Below, piece after piece: positions 45,839 to 57,233 of a stretch of DNA of 64,000 nucleotides. This stretch comes from Nereida ignava. Lineage in GTDB: Bacteria; Pseudomonadota; Alphaproteobacteria; Rhodobacterales; Rhodobacteraceae. The translations under genes and the position numbers were made by a program. The first letter of the stretch is position 1. Each line of letters starts with the position of its first letter. Where the stretch lies: assembly GCF_001049735.1 (NCBI RefSeq), contig NZ_CVPC01000002.1, positions 186,001-250,000 of the forward strand. Direction: 5' to 3'. Under the pieces are notes generated by a model. That model worked only from the letters and a program-made list of their open reading frames with translations, was not told the origin of the DNA and did no database searches.

Positions 45839-47037
45839 GCCAAGCGCACACCCGCCGCGGGCCAACCCAGGCACTTGGTCCTCGCGAATTTATCGCGTTG
45901 ATGGGGATGTTGACGGCAACGATTGCGTTCTCCATCGACGCGCTTTTGCCAGCGCTGCCAGATATCGCGCAAAGCCTGACGCCGAGTAATCCCAATAACG
46001 CCCAGTTGACAATCACCGCGTTTGTGTTAGGCATGGGGATTGGCACGTTTTTCGTGGGGCCTTTGGCAGATCGGTTTGGCCGTCGTCCGACGTTGATCTG
46101 TGGTGCGGTGCTTTATATCGCGTCCTGTATGGTTGCGATCTTCACCACCGAGATTACCCTTTTGCTGATCACCCGCGTCACCATGGGGCTTGGCGCATCT
46201 GCTGCACGGGTTGTTGCGATGGCCATTGTCCGCGACCAAACATCGGGCCGTGAAATGGCGCGACTGATGTCACTTATCATGATGGTTTTTGCTCTTGTGC
46301 CGGCGATTGCACCTTCGATTGGCGCGGTGATCGTTGGCTTTACCGGATGGCGCGGCCTGTTTGCGGCCTTCGCCGTTTTCAGCATTCTGACCAGCCTGTG
46401 GTTTTTAATCCGGCAACCCGAGACACTTGTCCAAAAGCGACCCCTCGCCTTTACCTCATTGGCCGCGGCCTTTCGTGAGATGGTGTCTCTCAGTGATGTG
46501 AGACGGTCGATCATGACGCAAACCCTTATTTATGCGTGTCTTTTTGCCGCCCTAAGTTCAACGCAACAGGTTTTTGCTGATGTTTACGGACAGGTGTCTC
46601 AGTTCCCGTACTGGTTCGCCTTGATCGCCGTGTTAGCCGCAAGCGCATCGTTCCTTAACTCAAAAATCGTCATAAAGCTGGGCATGCAGCGGGTCATATC
46701 AACGGCCCTGCTGGGACAGATCGCCATATCGGCTGTGATGATTTCGGTTTGGCTGTTGAGCCCTGCAAACAGCTTTGGGATCTATGTGATCTGGACCACA
46801 TCTGTGTTCTTTATCGTGGGCCTTACACTAGGAAACCTGAATACATTGGCCATGGAACCCCTTGGGCACATCGCGGGGTTTGCGGCATCGCTATTGCAAG
46901 GTTCCGCCACCGTCGGTTCAGTTCTGATCGCGGCCCCCATTGGCCTTGCGTTTGACGGCACGCCCCTACCAGTCGCGATTGGCATCACGGTCTGCATCAC
47001 GTTGGCCTATGTGACTGCGCGCCGCATTCGTCCCTAA
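45835..47037 (+). CDS. Bcr/CflA family drug-efflux MFS transporter
   Basis: This 400-residue protein has about 12 membrane segments, an N-terminal IDALLPALPDIAQSL and the loop GPLADRFGRRPTLICG, typical of the Bcr/CflA drug-resistance branch of the major facilitator superfamily. It overlaps the upstream DsbA-type gene by 4 bp and the convergent mfd by 4 bp. The substrate is unknown. Confidence 0.9.
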   Translation: MSQAHTRRGPTQALGPREFIALMGMLTATIAFSIDALLPALPDIAQSLTPSNPNNAQLTITAFVLGMGIGTFFVGPLADRFGRRPTLICGAVLYIASCMVAIFTTEITLLLITRVTMGLGASAARVVAMAIVRDQTSGREMARLMSLIMMVFALVPAIAPSIGAVIVGFTGWRGLFAAFAVFSILTSLWFLIRQPETLVQKRPLAFTSLAAAFREMVSLSDVRRSIMTQTLIYACLFAALSSTQQVFADVYGQVSQFPYWFALIAVLAASASFLNSKIVIKLGMQRVISTALLGQIAISAVMISVWLLSPANSFGIYVIWTTSVFFIVGLTLGNLNTLAMEPLGHIAGFAASLLQGSATVGSVLIAAPIGLAFDGTPLPVAIGITVCITLAYVTARRIRP

Positions 47038-50000
47038 GCTTTCGCTTTTTGCTTCTTTTTGTGGGCAATTGCTTTCTCGGCAAGGGCCTTAGCCAGAGCG
47101 AACGATCCTTTGATTTTGTCTGCTTCACTCGACCACTGTCGCGCAACCACGATCTTATTGTCGCGGACACGTGCATCGCCGTTCTGCTCATCCATAAAGG
47201 CAACAAGGCCCTCGGGGGATGCGTATTTGTTGTTGTGAAAGCTGATCGTCGCGCCTTTGGGGCCCGCATCCAACTTGGCAATCCCGGCCTTTTTGCACAT
47301 CGCTTTAATCCGGACGACAAGCATCAATGTGTTCACTTCACGGGGCAGCTTACCGAACCGGTCGATCAACTCAGCAGCAAACCCTTCCAGTTCAACTTTA
47401 CTCTGCAACCCACTGAGACGGCGATATAATCCAAGTCTCACATCAAGATCAGGAACGAAGTCTTCGGGTATCAACACTGGTACACCAAGGTTAATCTGCG
47501 GCGCCCATTGCCCGTCATCAATCAAACCTTCAGCCTTGCCAGACTTGATGTTGGCAATCGCTTCTTCAAGCATGGATTGGTAAAGCTCGTAGCCTACCTC
47601 ACGCATCTGGCCCGATTGTTCTTCGCCAATCAAATTCCCTGCGCCGCGAATATCAAGGTCTTGGGATGCCAAGGTGAAACCGGCCCCAAGAGTATCAAGG
47701 CTGCCAAGTACGCGCAGACGTTTTTCGGCGGTAGGTGTCAGCTTCGCGCGGGGTTTTGTGGTCAAATATGCATAGGCGCGGGTTTTAGAACGGCCCACGC
47801 GCCCACGAATTTGGTACAGCTGCGACAGACCAAACATGTCAGAGCGGTGCACAATCATTGTGTTTGCCGTCGGAATATCGATGCCCGACTCCACAATCGT
47901 TGTCGCAAGTAGCACGTCGTATTTGCCGTCATAAAACGCGTTCATTGTATCATCGAGTTGCCCCGCAGCCATCTGACCGTTTGCCACGATAAAGCTGACT
48001 TCGGGAACTTCTTCGCGCAAGAACTCCTCAATCTCGGGTAGATCAGAGATGCGCGGAACCACATAGAACGACTGCCCACCGCGATAATGCTCACGCAGAA
48101 GCGCCTCGCGGATCGTTAAGGGATCAAATTCGCTGACGTAGGTTCTGATTGAAAGACGGTCCATCGGTGGCGTGCCAATAATCGACAAGTCGCGCACGCC
48201 AGAAAGCGACAATTGCAGCGTTCGCGGGATGGGCGTGGCGGTTAGCGTAAGAACATGGACATCTGTCCGCATCTGTTTCAAACGCTCTTTGTGCTGAACA
48301 CCGAAATGCTGTTCTTCGTCAATAATAAGCAGCCCAAGACGTTCAAAACGCACAGATTTTGCCAGCAACGCGTGAGTGCCAATGCCAATGTCAACGGTAC
48401 CCCGATTGATACCGTCACGTGTCTCACTGGCCTCTTTTGCAGACACGAAACGAGACAGCTGTCTCACCTCTAACGGAAAACCGCGGAAGCGTTCGGCGAA
48501 TGATTTGTAGTGTTGGCGCGCCAATAGCGTTGTGGGCGCGATGATAGCGACCTGTACGCCCGACATTGCCGCAATAAACGCCGCGCGCATGGCGACTTCG
48601 GTTTTGCCAAAGCCTACATCGCCGCAAATGAGGCGGTCCATGGGTTGGCCGCTGGCCAGATCGTCAAGCACGTCGCCAATGGCGCTCAGCTGATCGTCAG
48701 TTTCTTGGTAAGGAAAGCGCGCCGAAAACGCATCCCACATACCTGAGGGTGGCTCCATCATCGGCGCTGTGCGCAAGGCGCGCTCTGCCGCGACACGGAT
48801 CAACCGATCAGCGATCTGGCGGATACGTTCTTTAAGCTTGGCTTTCTTGGCCTGCCACGCACCACCACCCAACTTATCAAGCAGGCCCTGATCGTTGCCA
48901 AACTTGGACAACAGCTCAATGTTTTCAACGGGCAAATACAGTTTTGCCGCTTCCGCATATTCAAGGGACAGACACTCATGCGCCGCCCCTGCGGCTGTGA
49001 CAACTTCAAGGCCCATGAAGCGACCAACACCGTGATCGACGTGCACGACCAAATCACCGGGGCTAAGGCTTTGGGTTTCAGACAGGAAATTATCCGCGCG
49101 GCGCTTTTTCTTGGCGCGGCGGATCAGCCTGTCTCCCAAGACATCTTGCTCTGAAATGACGACCATTTCAGGGCTTTCAAACCCGTGATCAAGTCCCCAG
49201 ACCGCAAGGTGAACGCGACCTTTGACGATATCACCAGCGTTTGAAATCAGCGCGAGATCAACCAGCCCTTCATCCGCAAGAAGCCCGTGCAACCGTTCCC
49301 GCGCGCCTTCAGAATATGAGGCGATAATTACAGGGCGCTCTTGAATTGATGCCTTAATATGTGCTGACAAGCTGCTGAATAGGCTAATACTTTCTTGCTG
49401 ACGTTCAGGTGAGAAATTCCGTCCAATCCTCCCACCCGCATCAATAACACCCGCACCTGTAGATTGCGGCAAAGCAACCAGCTGAAGCACGCGCCGCTCA
49501 GATGTAGCCGCGGTCCATGAGTCATCATCAAGATAAAGACCCGCAGGGTGCGCCGGCTTGTAAACAGTGCCCAGGCGTTTCTTCTGCTTCAGCGCCTCTT
49601 GGCGGTTTTCGTATTGGTCAACGATGCTGGCCCATCTGGCATCGCGCATGGCCACACTTTGATCATCAAGCGCAATTGCCGCGTTGGGCACATAATCAAA
49701 CAGGGTCTCAAGATGATCGTGGAAAAATGCCAACCAATGTTCGATGCCGGCGTGTTTGCGCCCTGCGCTTACGGCCTCATAAAGCGGATCGTCTGTGTCT
49801 GCCGCGCCAAATTCAATGCGGTAGGTCTGGCGAAAGCGCGTGATCGCTGGCTCGTCCAAGATAACCTCGGACACTGGCGCCAATTCAACAACCGACAGCT
49901 TTTCTATGGTGCGCTGTGTTGCCGGATCAAACCTGCGGGCGCCGTCCAACACATCTCCAAAGAGGTCAAGCCGCACTGGCCCCGATTGCCCCGGCGGATA

Positions 50001-50483
50001 GACATCAATGATGCCGCCGCGGACCGCATAATCACCAGGCTCTACAACAGTGGGGCTTTGGGTGAAGCCCATGCGTACCAAAAACGCCCGCAACGCCTCT
50101 TCATTCACTTGGTGCCCGACAGTTGCGATAAAACTTGCCCCTTCAAGCACGCTGCGCGCAGGGATACGTTGGGTCGCGGCATTAAGAGTGGTCAGCAAGA
50201 TAAACTGTTTCGGCCCACCCGCCACAAGCCCCGCCAGAACCGCCATCCGCGCCGCAGATACATCCGCATTGGGCGATGTGCGGTCGTAGGGCAGACAATC
50301 CCACGCAGGAAAGCTGATAACGGGGACGTCAGGTGCAAAAAACGCCAAAGCCTCGCGCATTGCCTCAAGGCGTTTGTCATCGCGCGCCACGTGAATAACG
50401 CTGCCACTTTTTTCGTACTCGCGCAGAAGCAGTTGGGCGTCATAGCCCTCGGGGGCGCCGGAAATGATCAGGGGTTGGGTCAT
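47034..50483 (-). CDS. mfd: Transcription-repair coupling factor
   Basis: This 1149-residue translocase releases stalled RNA polymerase and recruits UvrA. The N-terminal UvrB-like module, an RNA polymerase-binding domain (about LSPGDLVVHVDHGVGRFMGLE) and a RecG-like helicase with GDVGFGKTEVAMRAAF (Walker A), IIDEEQHFGV and TLTATPIPRTLQLSLSGVRDLS are present, and a TRCF C-terminal domain ends the protein. Length is normal. It overlaps the exporter gene tail-to-tail. Confidence 0.97.
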   Translation of the reverse strand: MTQPLIISGAPEGYDAQLLLREYEKSGSVIHVARDDKRLEAMREALAFFAPDVPVISFPAWDCLPYDRTSPNADVSAARMAVLAGLVAGGPKQFILLTTLNAATQRIPARSVLEGASFIATVGHQVNEEALRAFLVRMGFTQSPTVVEPGDYAVRGGIIDVYPPGQSGPVRLDLFGDVLDGARRFDPATQRTIEKLSVVELAPVSEVILDEPAITRFRQTYRIEFGAADTDDPLYEAVSAGRKHAGIEHWLAFFHDHLETLFDYVPNAAIALDDQSVAMRDARWASIVDQYENRQEALKQKKRLGTVYKPAHPAGLYLDDDSWTAATSERRVLQLVALPQSTGAGVIDAGGRIGRNFSPERQQESISLFSSLSAHIKASIQERPVIIASYSEGARERLHGLLADEGLVDLALISNAGDIVKGRVHLAVWGLDHGFESPEMVVISEQDVLGDRLIRRAKKKRRADNFLSETQSLSPGDLVVHVDHGVGRFMGLEVVTAAGAAHECLSLEYAEAAKLYLPVENIELLSKFGNDQGLLDKLGGGAWQAKKAKLKERIRQIADRLIRVAAERALRTAPMMEPPSGMWDAFSARFPYQETDDQLSAIGDVLDDLASGQPMDRLICGDVGFGKTEVAMRAAFIAAMSGVQVAIIAPTTLLARQHYKSFAERFRGFPLEVRQLSRFVSAKEASETRDGINRGTVDIGIGTHALLAKSVRFERLGLLIIDEEQHFGVQHKERLKQMRTDVHVLTLTATPIPRTLQLSLSGVRDLSIIGTPPMDRLSIRTYVSEFDPLTIREALLREHYRGGQSFYVVPRISDLPEIEEFLREEVPEVSFIVANGQMAAGQLDDTMNAFYDGKYDVLLATTIVESGIDIPTANTMIVHRSDMFGLSQLYQIRGRVGRSKTRAYAYLTTKPRAKLTPTAEKRLRVLGSLDTLGAGFTLASQDLDIRGAGNLIGEEQSGQMREVGYELYQSMLEEAIANIKSGKAEGLIDDGQWAPQINLGVPVLIPEDFVPDLDVRLGLYRRLSGLQSKVELEGFAAELIDRFGKLPREVNTLMLVVRIKAMCKKAGIAKLDAGPKGATISFHNNKYASPEGLVAFMDEQNGDARVRDNKIVVARQWSSEADKIKGSFALAKALAEKAIAHKKKQKAKA

Positions 50484-50553
50484 GCGGATGACCTACCGCG
50501 CTGACGGGCCGCGTCAAGGCACAGACAGAAGTTTGAGCACGGATCGCACCATT

Positions 50554-52224
<1,671 letters not shown>

Positions 52225-52372
52225 GCGAGAGGCTGCGCAGATCAAAGTTTATGCAGTTCCTGAGTGACATCAGGCGCGCCCCGTTATATTATTTAGATCG
52301 AAAATGTCGCAAAAAGCGGCAAATTGGCCAGATACAAAGGCCAAAAATTGGCACCTGAGCAGAGGCAAGACC

Positions 52373-52987
52373 ATGACACAAAACACTACAGGTTCTCTAT
52401 TTGACCAAGACCCTGCGGAAGCGGTTGCAAAGCCATCGCGCCGTGCATTTACCATGGGCGCGCTTGCCAGTTTGCCGATCTTGGCTGGTTGCGGCAACGG
52501 GATCGGCTCTAAAGGCGCGGGCAAAATTGATGCGCGCGTCGATCAAACATTGAACTTTATGTACAGTAAATACCCTGCAACCAACGATCTGGCGCAAAAA
52601 GCCAGCGGTATGTTGGTCATGCCATTGGTTACGGAAGCTGGTCTGATTGGGATCGGCGGCGCATACGGACGTGGTGCGTTGCAAGTGGGCGGATCTACTG
52701 TTGATTATTACTCAACTGCGCAAGGAAATGTGGGCCTGCAATTGGGCGCACAACAATACGCCCATGTTCTGTTCTTCATGACAGACGAGTCGCTAATGGA
52801 TTTCCGCCGTTCCAAAGGCTGGGCTGCTGGCGCTGATCTTGAATATGCGTTCAAAGACCGCGGTGACAGCATCCGCGCAGGCACAATCACATCCCTGTCA
52901 CCGGTGATTGCTGTAGTTTTCGGTCAGGCAGGTCTGCTGGTGGGCGCTACACTTGAAGGCTCAAAATACTCGCGCATTATTCCGTAA
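52373..52987 (+). CDS. YSC84-like lipid-binding lipoprotein
   Basis: This 204-residue protein starts with SRRAFTMGALASLPILAGCGNG: a twin-arginine-like motif followed by a lipobox (LAGC). The body has GIGGAYGRGALQVGG and YAFKDRGDSIRAG, typical of the YSC84/SYLF lipid-binding fold. The ATG at 52373 was chosen because AGAGG precedes it; an earlier in-frame ATG lies at 52304. Role is probably in the cell envelope but is not defined. Confidence 0.82.
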   Translation: MTQNTTGSLFDQDPAEAVAKPSRRAFTMGALASLPILAGCGNGIGSKGAGKIDARVDQTLNFMYSKYPATNDLAQKASGMLVMPLVTEAGLIGIGGAYGRGALQVGGSTVDYYSTAQGNVGLQLGAQQYAHVLFFMTDESLMDFRRSKGWAAGADLEYAFKDRGDSIRAGTITSLSPVIAVVFGQAGLLVGATLEGSKYSRIIP

Positions 52988-53054
52988 ACATCCGCAAGAT
53001 ATGCGGTTGGCTGGGTTAACGCGCGCCTGTACTAACACGTGAAAGAGCCAGCCG

Positions 53055-55520
53055 ATGCTGAGCATTACAAAATGGGTTTTTCGGCTTTTTGTCGGAGTTT
53101 GTGTCTGCTGCATCATGGCGGTGGGCGTGCTTTATATGTTCGCCTCCCGCTCTCTGCCCGATTATGATGCGGATGTTGCGCTGAGCGGCATTACAGCCCC
53201 CGTCGAAATCGTCCGCGACAACGCAAATGTGCCGCATATTGTTGGCAGCAACGACAAAGATGTTTTCTTCGGTCTTGGGTATGCCCACGCGCAAGACAGG
53301 CTGTGGCAACTCATCACCATGCGGCGGACCGTTCAGGGACGTTTGTCTGAAGTGTTTGGGCCCGAGACACTGCCGATTGACCGCGTCCTACGCAGGTTGG
53401 ACCTTTACACACTTGCGACGCAATCAGTCTCGGTCCAAACGCGTGAGACTTTGGCGGCTCTTGAGGCTTATTCGGCCGGTATCAACGCACGGTTATCGCA
53501 GATTAACGCGGATGCTCTTGGACGCGGCGCACCCGAGCTGTTCTTGTTTTCCAATCAAATCGCCCCTTGGCAGCCCGCAGACAGTATCGCCCTGATTAAG
53601 TTAATGGCGCTGCAAGGCACTACCCATCTTGAACAGGAAGTCCTTCGCGCGCGCACCTCATTGGTATTGTCGAACGAACGGATGTTGGACCTGCTGCCCG
53701 ACACACCCGGTAAGGGCCTTGCCGATCTGCCTTCATTTGCGGAGGTGATGCCCCAAGGTAGCACGCGCGTTTATGCGGCAAGCACCCCAAAACCGCAGCA
53801 CCCGCTTTCCCCATTTAGGCCCCGCGATCTTGCAGGTGCATCCAATGCGTGGGCTGCTGCACCGTCACGTTCTGCCACTGGTGGTAGCCTTTTGGCCAGT
53901 GACCCGCATTTGGCGTTTTCATCCCCCTCAATTTGGTATCTGGCGCGGCTTGAACTTGCTTCAGGCGGCATAATTGGGGGCACAATTCCGGGTATTCCCC
54001 TGGTATTAATGGGGCGGAGTGCTGCTTTGGGATGGGGGCTCACGGCGTCTTACGCTGACGACCAAGACCTTGTTTTTGAACAGCTTAATCCTGATGATCC
54101 CACACAATACCGCACGCCAAATGGCTTTGCGCAGTTCAGGACCCGCGATAGCATCATCAACGTCAAGGACGCGCCGTCCGAGACACTTACGCTGCGCTGG
54201 ACCGAAAACGGGCCGGTCCTGCCGCCGGAGCATTACAATCTCGGCACCCTGATGCGCGACGGGTATGTTGCCGCGCTTAACTGGACCGCTCTGTCGCCCA
54301 AAGACACATCAATGAGTGCTGGTATGGCGCTTATGATGGCCAAATCGGTGCAGGGCGCCGCAGACGCCGCACAGACATTTATCGCGCCGTCGCAAAACCT
54401 GATGCTGGCAGATAGCAACGGCGTTGGCATGGTTACAATCGGCGCCCTGCCCGCACGGGATGCACGCCACCAAACCAAAGGGCGCTTGCCAAGCCCGGGA
54501 TGGGTCGCACAAAACAGATGGCAAGGGATCCTGCCCCCCGAAGCCAGTCCACGCATTTTGACGCCTGAGGGTGGTATAATCGGCAATACCAACAACAAAG
54601 TGACCGATGCCGCGTTCCCTAACCACGTCAGTTTCACCTACGGCGATACCCAGCGGATCACCCGTTGGGCCCGCCTGATGCAATCACGCCAAGTGCATAC
54701 CCGCGACAGCTTCATCGAGGCACAGCTTGATACAATCAGCGTCACGGCCCGCACCATTCTGCCGCTGATTGGGGCAAATCTGTGGTTCACTGGTCCGCCT
54801 GCCCCCGCTGGCACGCCCGAGCGTCAGCGACAGCGCGCGCTAACGCTTTTGGCGGATTGGAACGGCGAGATGAACGAACACTTACCAGAGCCACTGATCT
54901 ATTCTGCATGGGTCAAAGCGCTTCAGACACGGCTGATCCGCGACGAACTTGGCCCGCTTCATACTGAGTTCACCCACGTTGAGCCTATTTTCCTTGAACG
55001 GGTGTACAGAGATATTGATGGGGCTGCCGCTTGGTGTGATGTGGTGCAATCTGCGCCGCTTGAAACCTGCGAAGACATGGCGAGGCTTGCACTTGATGAT
55101 GCGATCATCTGGATCAATGAAAGATACGGCACCGCCCTTGAATCCCTACGCTGGGGCGACGTCCATCAAGCAACCCACGACCACCCTGTGCTGGGTGAAA
55201 CACCCATTTTGCGGCACGTGGTCAACATTCGGCAAAGCACTTCTGGCGGGGATAATACGTTGATGCGAGGGCGTACATCCGGGGATCCTGCCGATCCGTT
55301 TCATAACGTACACGGCGCAGGCTACCGTGGTGTGTATGACTTTGCTGACCCTGATAGTTCCGTTTTCATTATTTCGACGGGCCAATCAGGGCATCCGCTG
55401 TCGCGCCACTATGACGACCTTGGTGTACTGTGGCGGCGGGGCGAATATATCCCAATGTCGCTCAATCTTGATCTTGCACGGGCTGGTGCGACAGGTGTTA
55501 CCCGCCTTTTACCGCGTTAA
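53055..55520 (+). CDS. Penicillin acylase family protein
   Basis: This 821-residue N-terminal nucleophile hydrolase has an N-terminal membrane/signal segment. A conserved GLGYAHAQDRLWQLITMRR stretch and the ASNAWAAAPSRSATGGSLLASDPHL segment, whose Ser (before NAW) is the expected autocatalytic nucleophile, are present. The family includes penicillin and acyl-homoserine lactone acylases; the substrate cannot be told. The C-terminal GQSGHPLSRHYDDL segment is typical. Confidence 0.92.
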   Translation: MLSITKWVFRLFVGVCVCCIMAVGVLYMFASRSLPDYDADVALSGITAPVEIVRDNANVPHIVGSNDKDVFFGLGYAHAQDRLWQLITMRRTVQGRLSEVFGPETLPIDRVLRRLDLYTLATQSVSVQTRETLAALEAYSAGINARLSQINADALGRGAPELFLFSNQIAPWQPADSIALIKLMALQGTTHLEQEVLRARTSLVLSNERMLDLLPDTPGKGLADLPSFAEVMPQGSTRVYAASTPKPQHPLSPFRPRDLAGASNAWAAAPSRSATGGSLLASDPHLAFSSPSIWYLARLELASGGIIGGTIPGIPLVLMGRSAALGWGLTASYADDQDLVFEQLNPDDPTQYRTPNGFAQFRTRDSIINVKDAPSETLTLRWTENGPVLPPEHYNLGTLMRDGYVAALNWTALSPKDTSMSAGMALMMAKSVQGAADAAQTFIAPSQNLMLADSNGVGMVTIGALPARDARHQTKGRLPSPGWVAQNRWQGILPPEASPRILTPEGGIIGNTNNKVTDAAFPNHVSFTYGDTQRITRWARLMQSRQVHTRDSFIEAQLDTISVTARTILPLIGANLWFTGPPAPAGTPERQRQRALTLLADWNGEMNEHLPEPLIYSAWVKALQTRLIRDELGPLHTEFTHVEPIFLERVYRDIDGAAAWCDVVQSAPLETCEDMARLALDDAIIWINERYGTALESLRWGDVHQATHDHPVLGETPILRHVVNIRQSTSGGDNTLMRGRTSGDPADPFHNVHGAGYRGVYDFADPDSSVFIISTGQSGHPLSRHYDDLGVLWRRGEYIPMSLNLDLARAGATGVTRLLPR

Positions 55521-55559
55521 TGCGCCACATCAAGTAAGCAACATAAGAGTCTGATATGC

Positions 55560-56846
55560 TTATAAATCGCGGAACTTCTTAGCCTGCCGCGCAGTCCATT
55601 TTACCTTGAAGATATAGCCGGTTTCATCGGCGCTTTCTTCCTCTATCACACCCTCTTCAAACAGCCACGCGCGGCCTTTGCCGTTGGCGTATGGAACATT
55701 TAGGGTCTCCATATGAAGGTCCGGTGTCAGGGTTTGTGAAACAGCCGCTAGAAGATCATCCAAGCCCTGTCCCGTGAGCGCCGATACAACGTGCAACGTG
55801 TCAGAACGCGATGCAGTCTCAATTGCCCCATCGCGCGCGCTGTCATCTAGCAAATCAATTTTGTTCCAGACCTCAATCATCGGCGCAGTCTCGGCAACCC
55901 CTAGATCAGCCAGAATGGTCATGACATCGCGTGCCTGATTTTCTGTTTCAGGATGGCTGATGTCACGCACATGCAAAATCAGGTCGGCGTCCAACACTTC
56001 CTCAAGGGTCGCGCGGAAAGCAGCAACAAGCTGCGTTGGCAAATCAGAGATAAAGCCCACGGTGTCGGACAAAATAATCTCTGGACCGTCTTCGATTTCC
56101 AGCCGGCGCATCGTGGGGTCAAGCGTTGCAAAAAGCATGTCTTTGGCGAATACATCCGCACCGGTTACCCTATTGAAAAGCGTCGATTTCCCCGCGTTTG
56201 TGTAGCCGACCAAAGCGACAACAGGGAACGGTACTTTTGCACGTGCCGCACGGTGAAGCGCGCGGGTTTTGACCACTTTTTCAAGCTGTTTACGCAAGCG
56301 GCCCATTTGATCATCGATGGCACGGCGGTCCGCTTCGATCTGTGTCTCGCCGGGACCACCAACAAAGCCCAGACCACCCCTTTGGCGCTCAAGGTGGGTC
56401 CAAGCCCGCACCAGGCGGGTGCGTTGATAGGCCAAATGCGCCATCTCAACTTGCAAAACACCTTCACGAGTGCGCGCACGATCGCTGAAAATCTCAAGGA
56501 TAAGACCCGTGCGATCAAGCAGTTTCACGCCCCATGCTTTTTCAAGGTTACGTTGTTGAACGGGCGTAACGGGACCGTCGACCAAGACCAGCTCGATGTC
56601 GTTGTCATTGAACATGACGCGCAGCTCTTCGATCTTACCTTTACCAAAAAGCATGCCCGCATGAACTTTTGGAAGCGAGACAACTGTCCCTCCTTCCACA
56701 TCAAGGTTCGGCAAAGCTTCGCCCAAAGCAATTGCTTCCGCCAAAGCATCATTCGCCTCGCGCCGATCGCGGTCGCTTTTTATGTCAGGATGGATCACCC
56801 ACGCCCGAGTGTTGGGCGTTTCGGTCTCGAAATGTTCAGTGCTCAC
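55560..56846 (-). CDS. hflX: GTPase HflX
   Basis: This 428-residue GTPase has an N-terminal HflX domain with GGTVVSLPKVHAGMLFGKGKIEEL, the linker QRGGLGFVGGPGETQIEADRR, and a G domain with GYTNAGKSTLFNRVTG and LSDTVGFISDLPTQLV. It acts on ribosomes, in splitting or rescue under stress in known cases. It lies 12 bp after hfq on the same strand, the usual hfq-hflX pairing. Confidence 0.96.
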   Translation of the reverse strand: MSTEHFETETPNTRAWVIHPDIKSDRDRREANDALAEAIALGEALPNLDVEGGTVVSLPKVHAGMLFGKGKIEELRVMFNDNDIELVLVDGPVTPVQQRNLEKAWGVKLLDRTGLILEIFSDRARTREGVLQVEMAHLAYQRTRLVRAWTHLERQRGGLGFVGGPGETQIEADRRAIDDQMGRLRKQLEKVVKTRALHRAARAKVPFPVVALVGYTNAGKSTLFNRVTGADVFAKDMLFATLDPTMRRLEIEDGPEIILSDTVGFISDLPTQLVAAFRATLEEVLDADLILHVRDISHPETENQARDVMTILADLGVAETAPMIEVWNKIDLLDDSARDGAIETASRSDTLHVVSALTGQGLDDLLAAVSQTLTPDLHMETLNVPYANGKGRAWLFEEGVIEEESADETGYIFKVKWTARQAKKFRDL

Positions 56847-56858
56847 GTGCGGCTGGCC

Positions 56859-57092
56859 TTACGGCTCTTCACCGTCATAAAGGCTGATTGGTGTGGAAGG
56901 CATGACCGTTGAAATGGCTTGCTTGTACACCAATTGTGACTGACCATCGCGGCGCAAAAGCACGCAAAAATTATCAAACCACGTGATAACGCCCTGCAAT
57001 TTAACGCCGTTAATCAAGAAAATGGTCAATGGAACCTTCGTTTTACGTACGTGGTTCAGGAATGCGTCTTGCAAGTTCTGCTTGTCAGCCAT
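56859..57092 (-). CDS. hfq: RNA chaperone Hfq
   Basis: This 77-residue Sm-like protein forms hexamers that pair small RNAs with messages. Sm1 ([30 protein letters not shown]) and Sm2 ([12 protein letters not shown]) are present. The common YKH motif of Sm2 reads YKQ here. It precedes hflX by 12 bp. Confidence 0.96.
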   Translation of the reverse strand: MADKQNLQDAFLNHVRKTKVPLTIFLINGVKLQGVITWFDNFCVLLRRDGQSQLVYKQAISTVMPSTPISLYDGEEP

Positions 57093-57233
57093 CAGTTGTG
57101 GTCCTTTTTGCCGGATCGTTTATCGATCTCTCCCCGTGCTGGGGTTACCGCATTTATGTAGGTTCAAAGGCAAAACTTCCACCCCCTAAATATGACGTAT
57201 TTGCCGCACACACTCCAAAATCCGGATGTATCT

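Noticed and set aside
49548-50504. Plus-strand frame of 318 codons opposite mfd
   Set aside because: mfd is certain over this stretch; the frame is an antisense shadow.
55953-56912. Plus-strand frame of 319 codons opposite hflX
   Set aside because: hflX shows all G motifs; the plus frame has no domain and no ribosome site.
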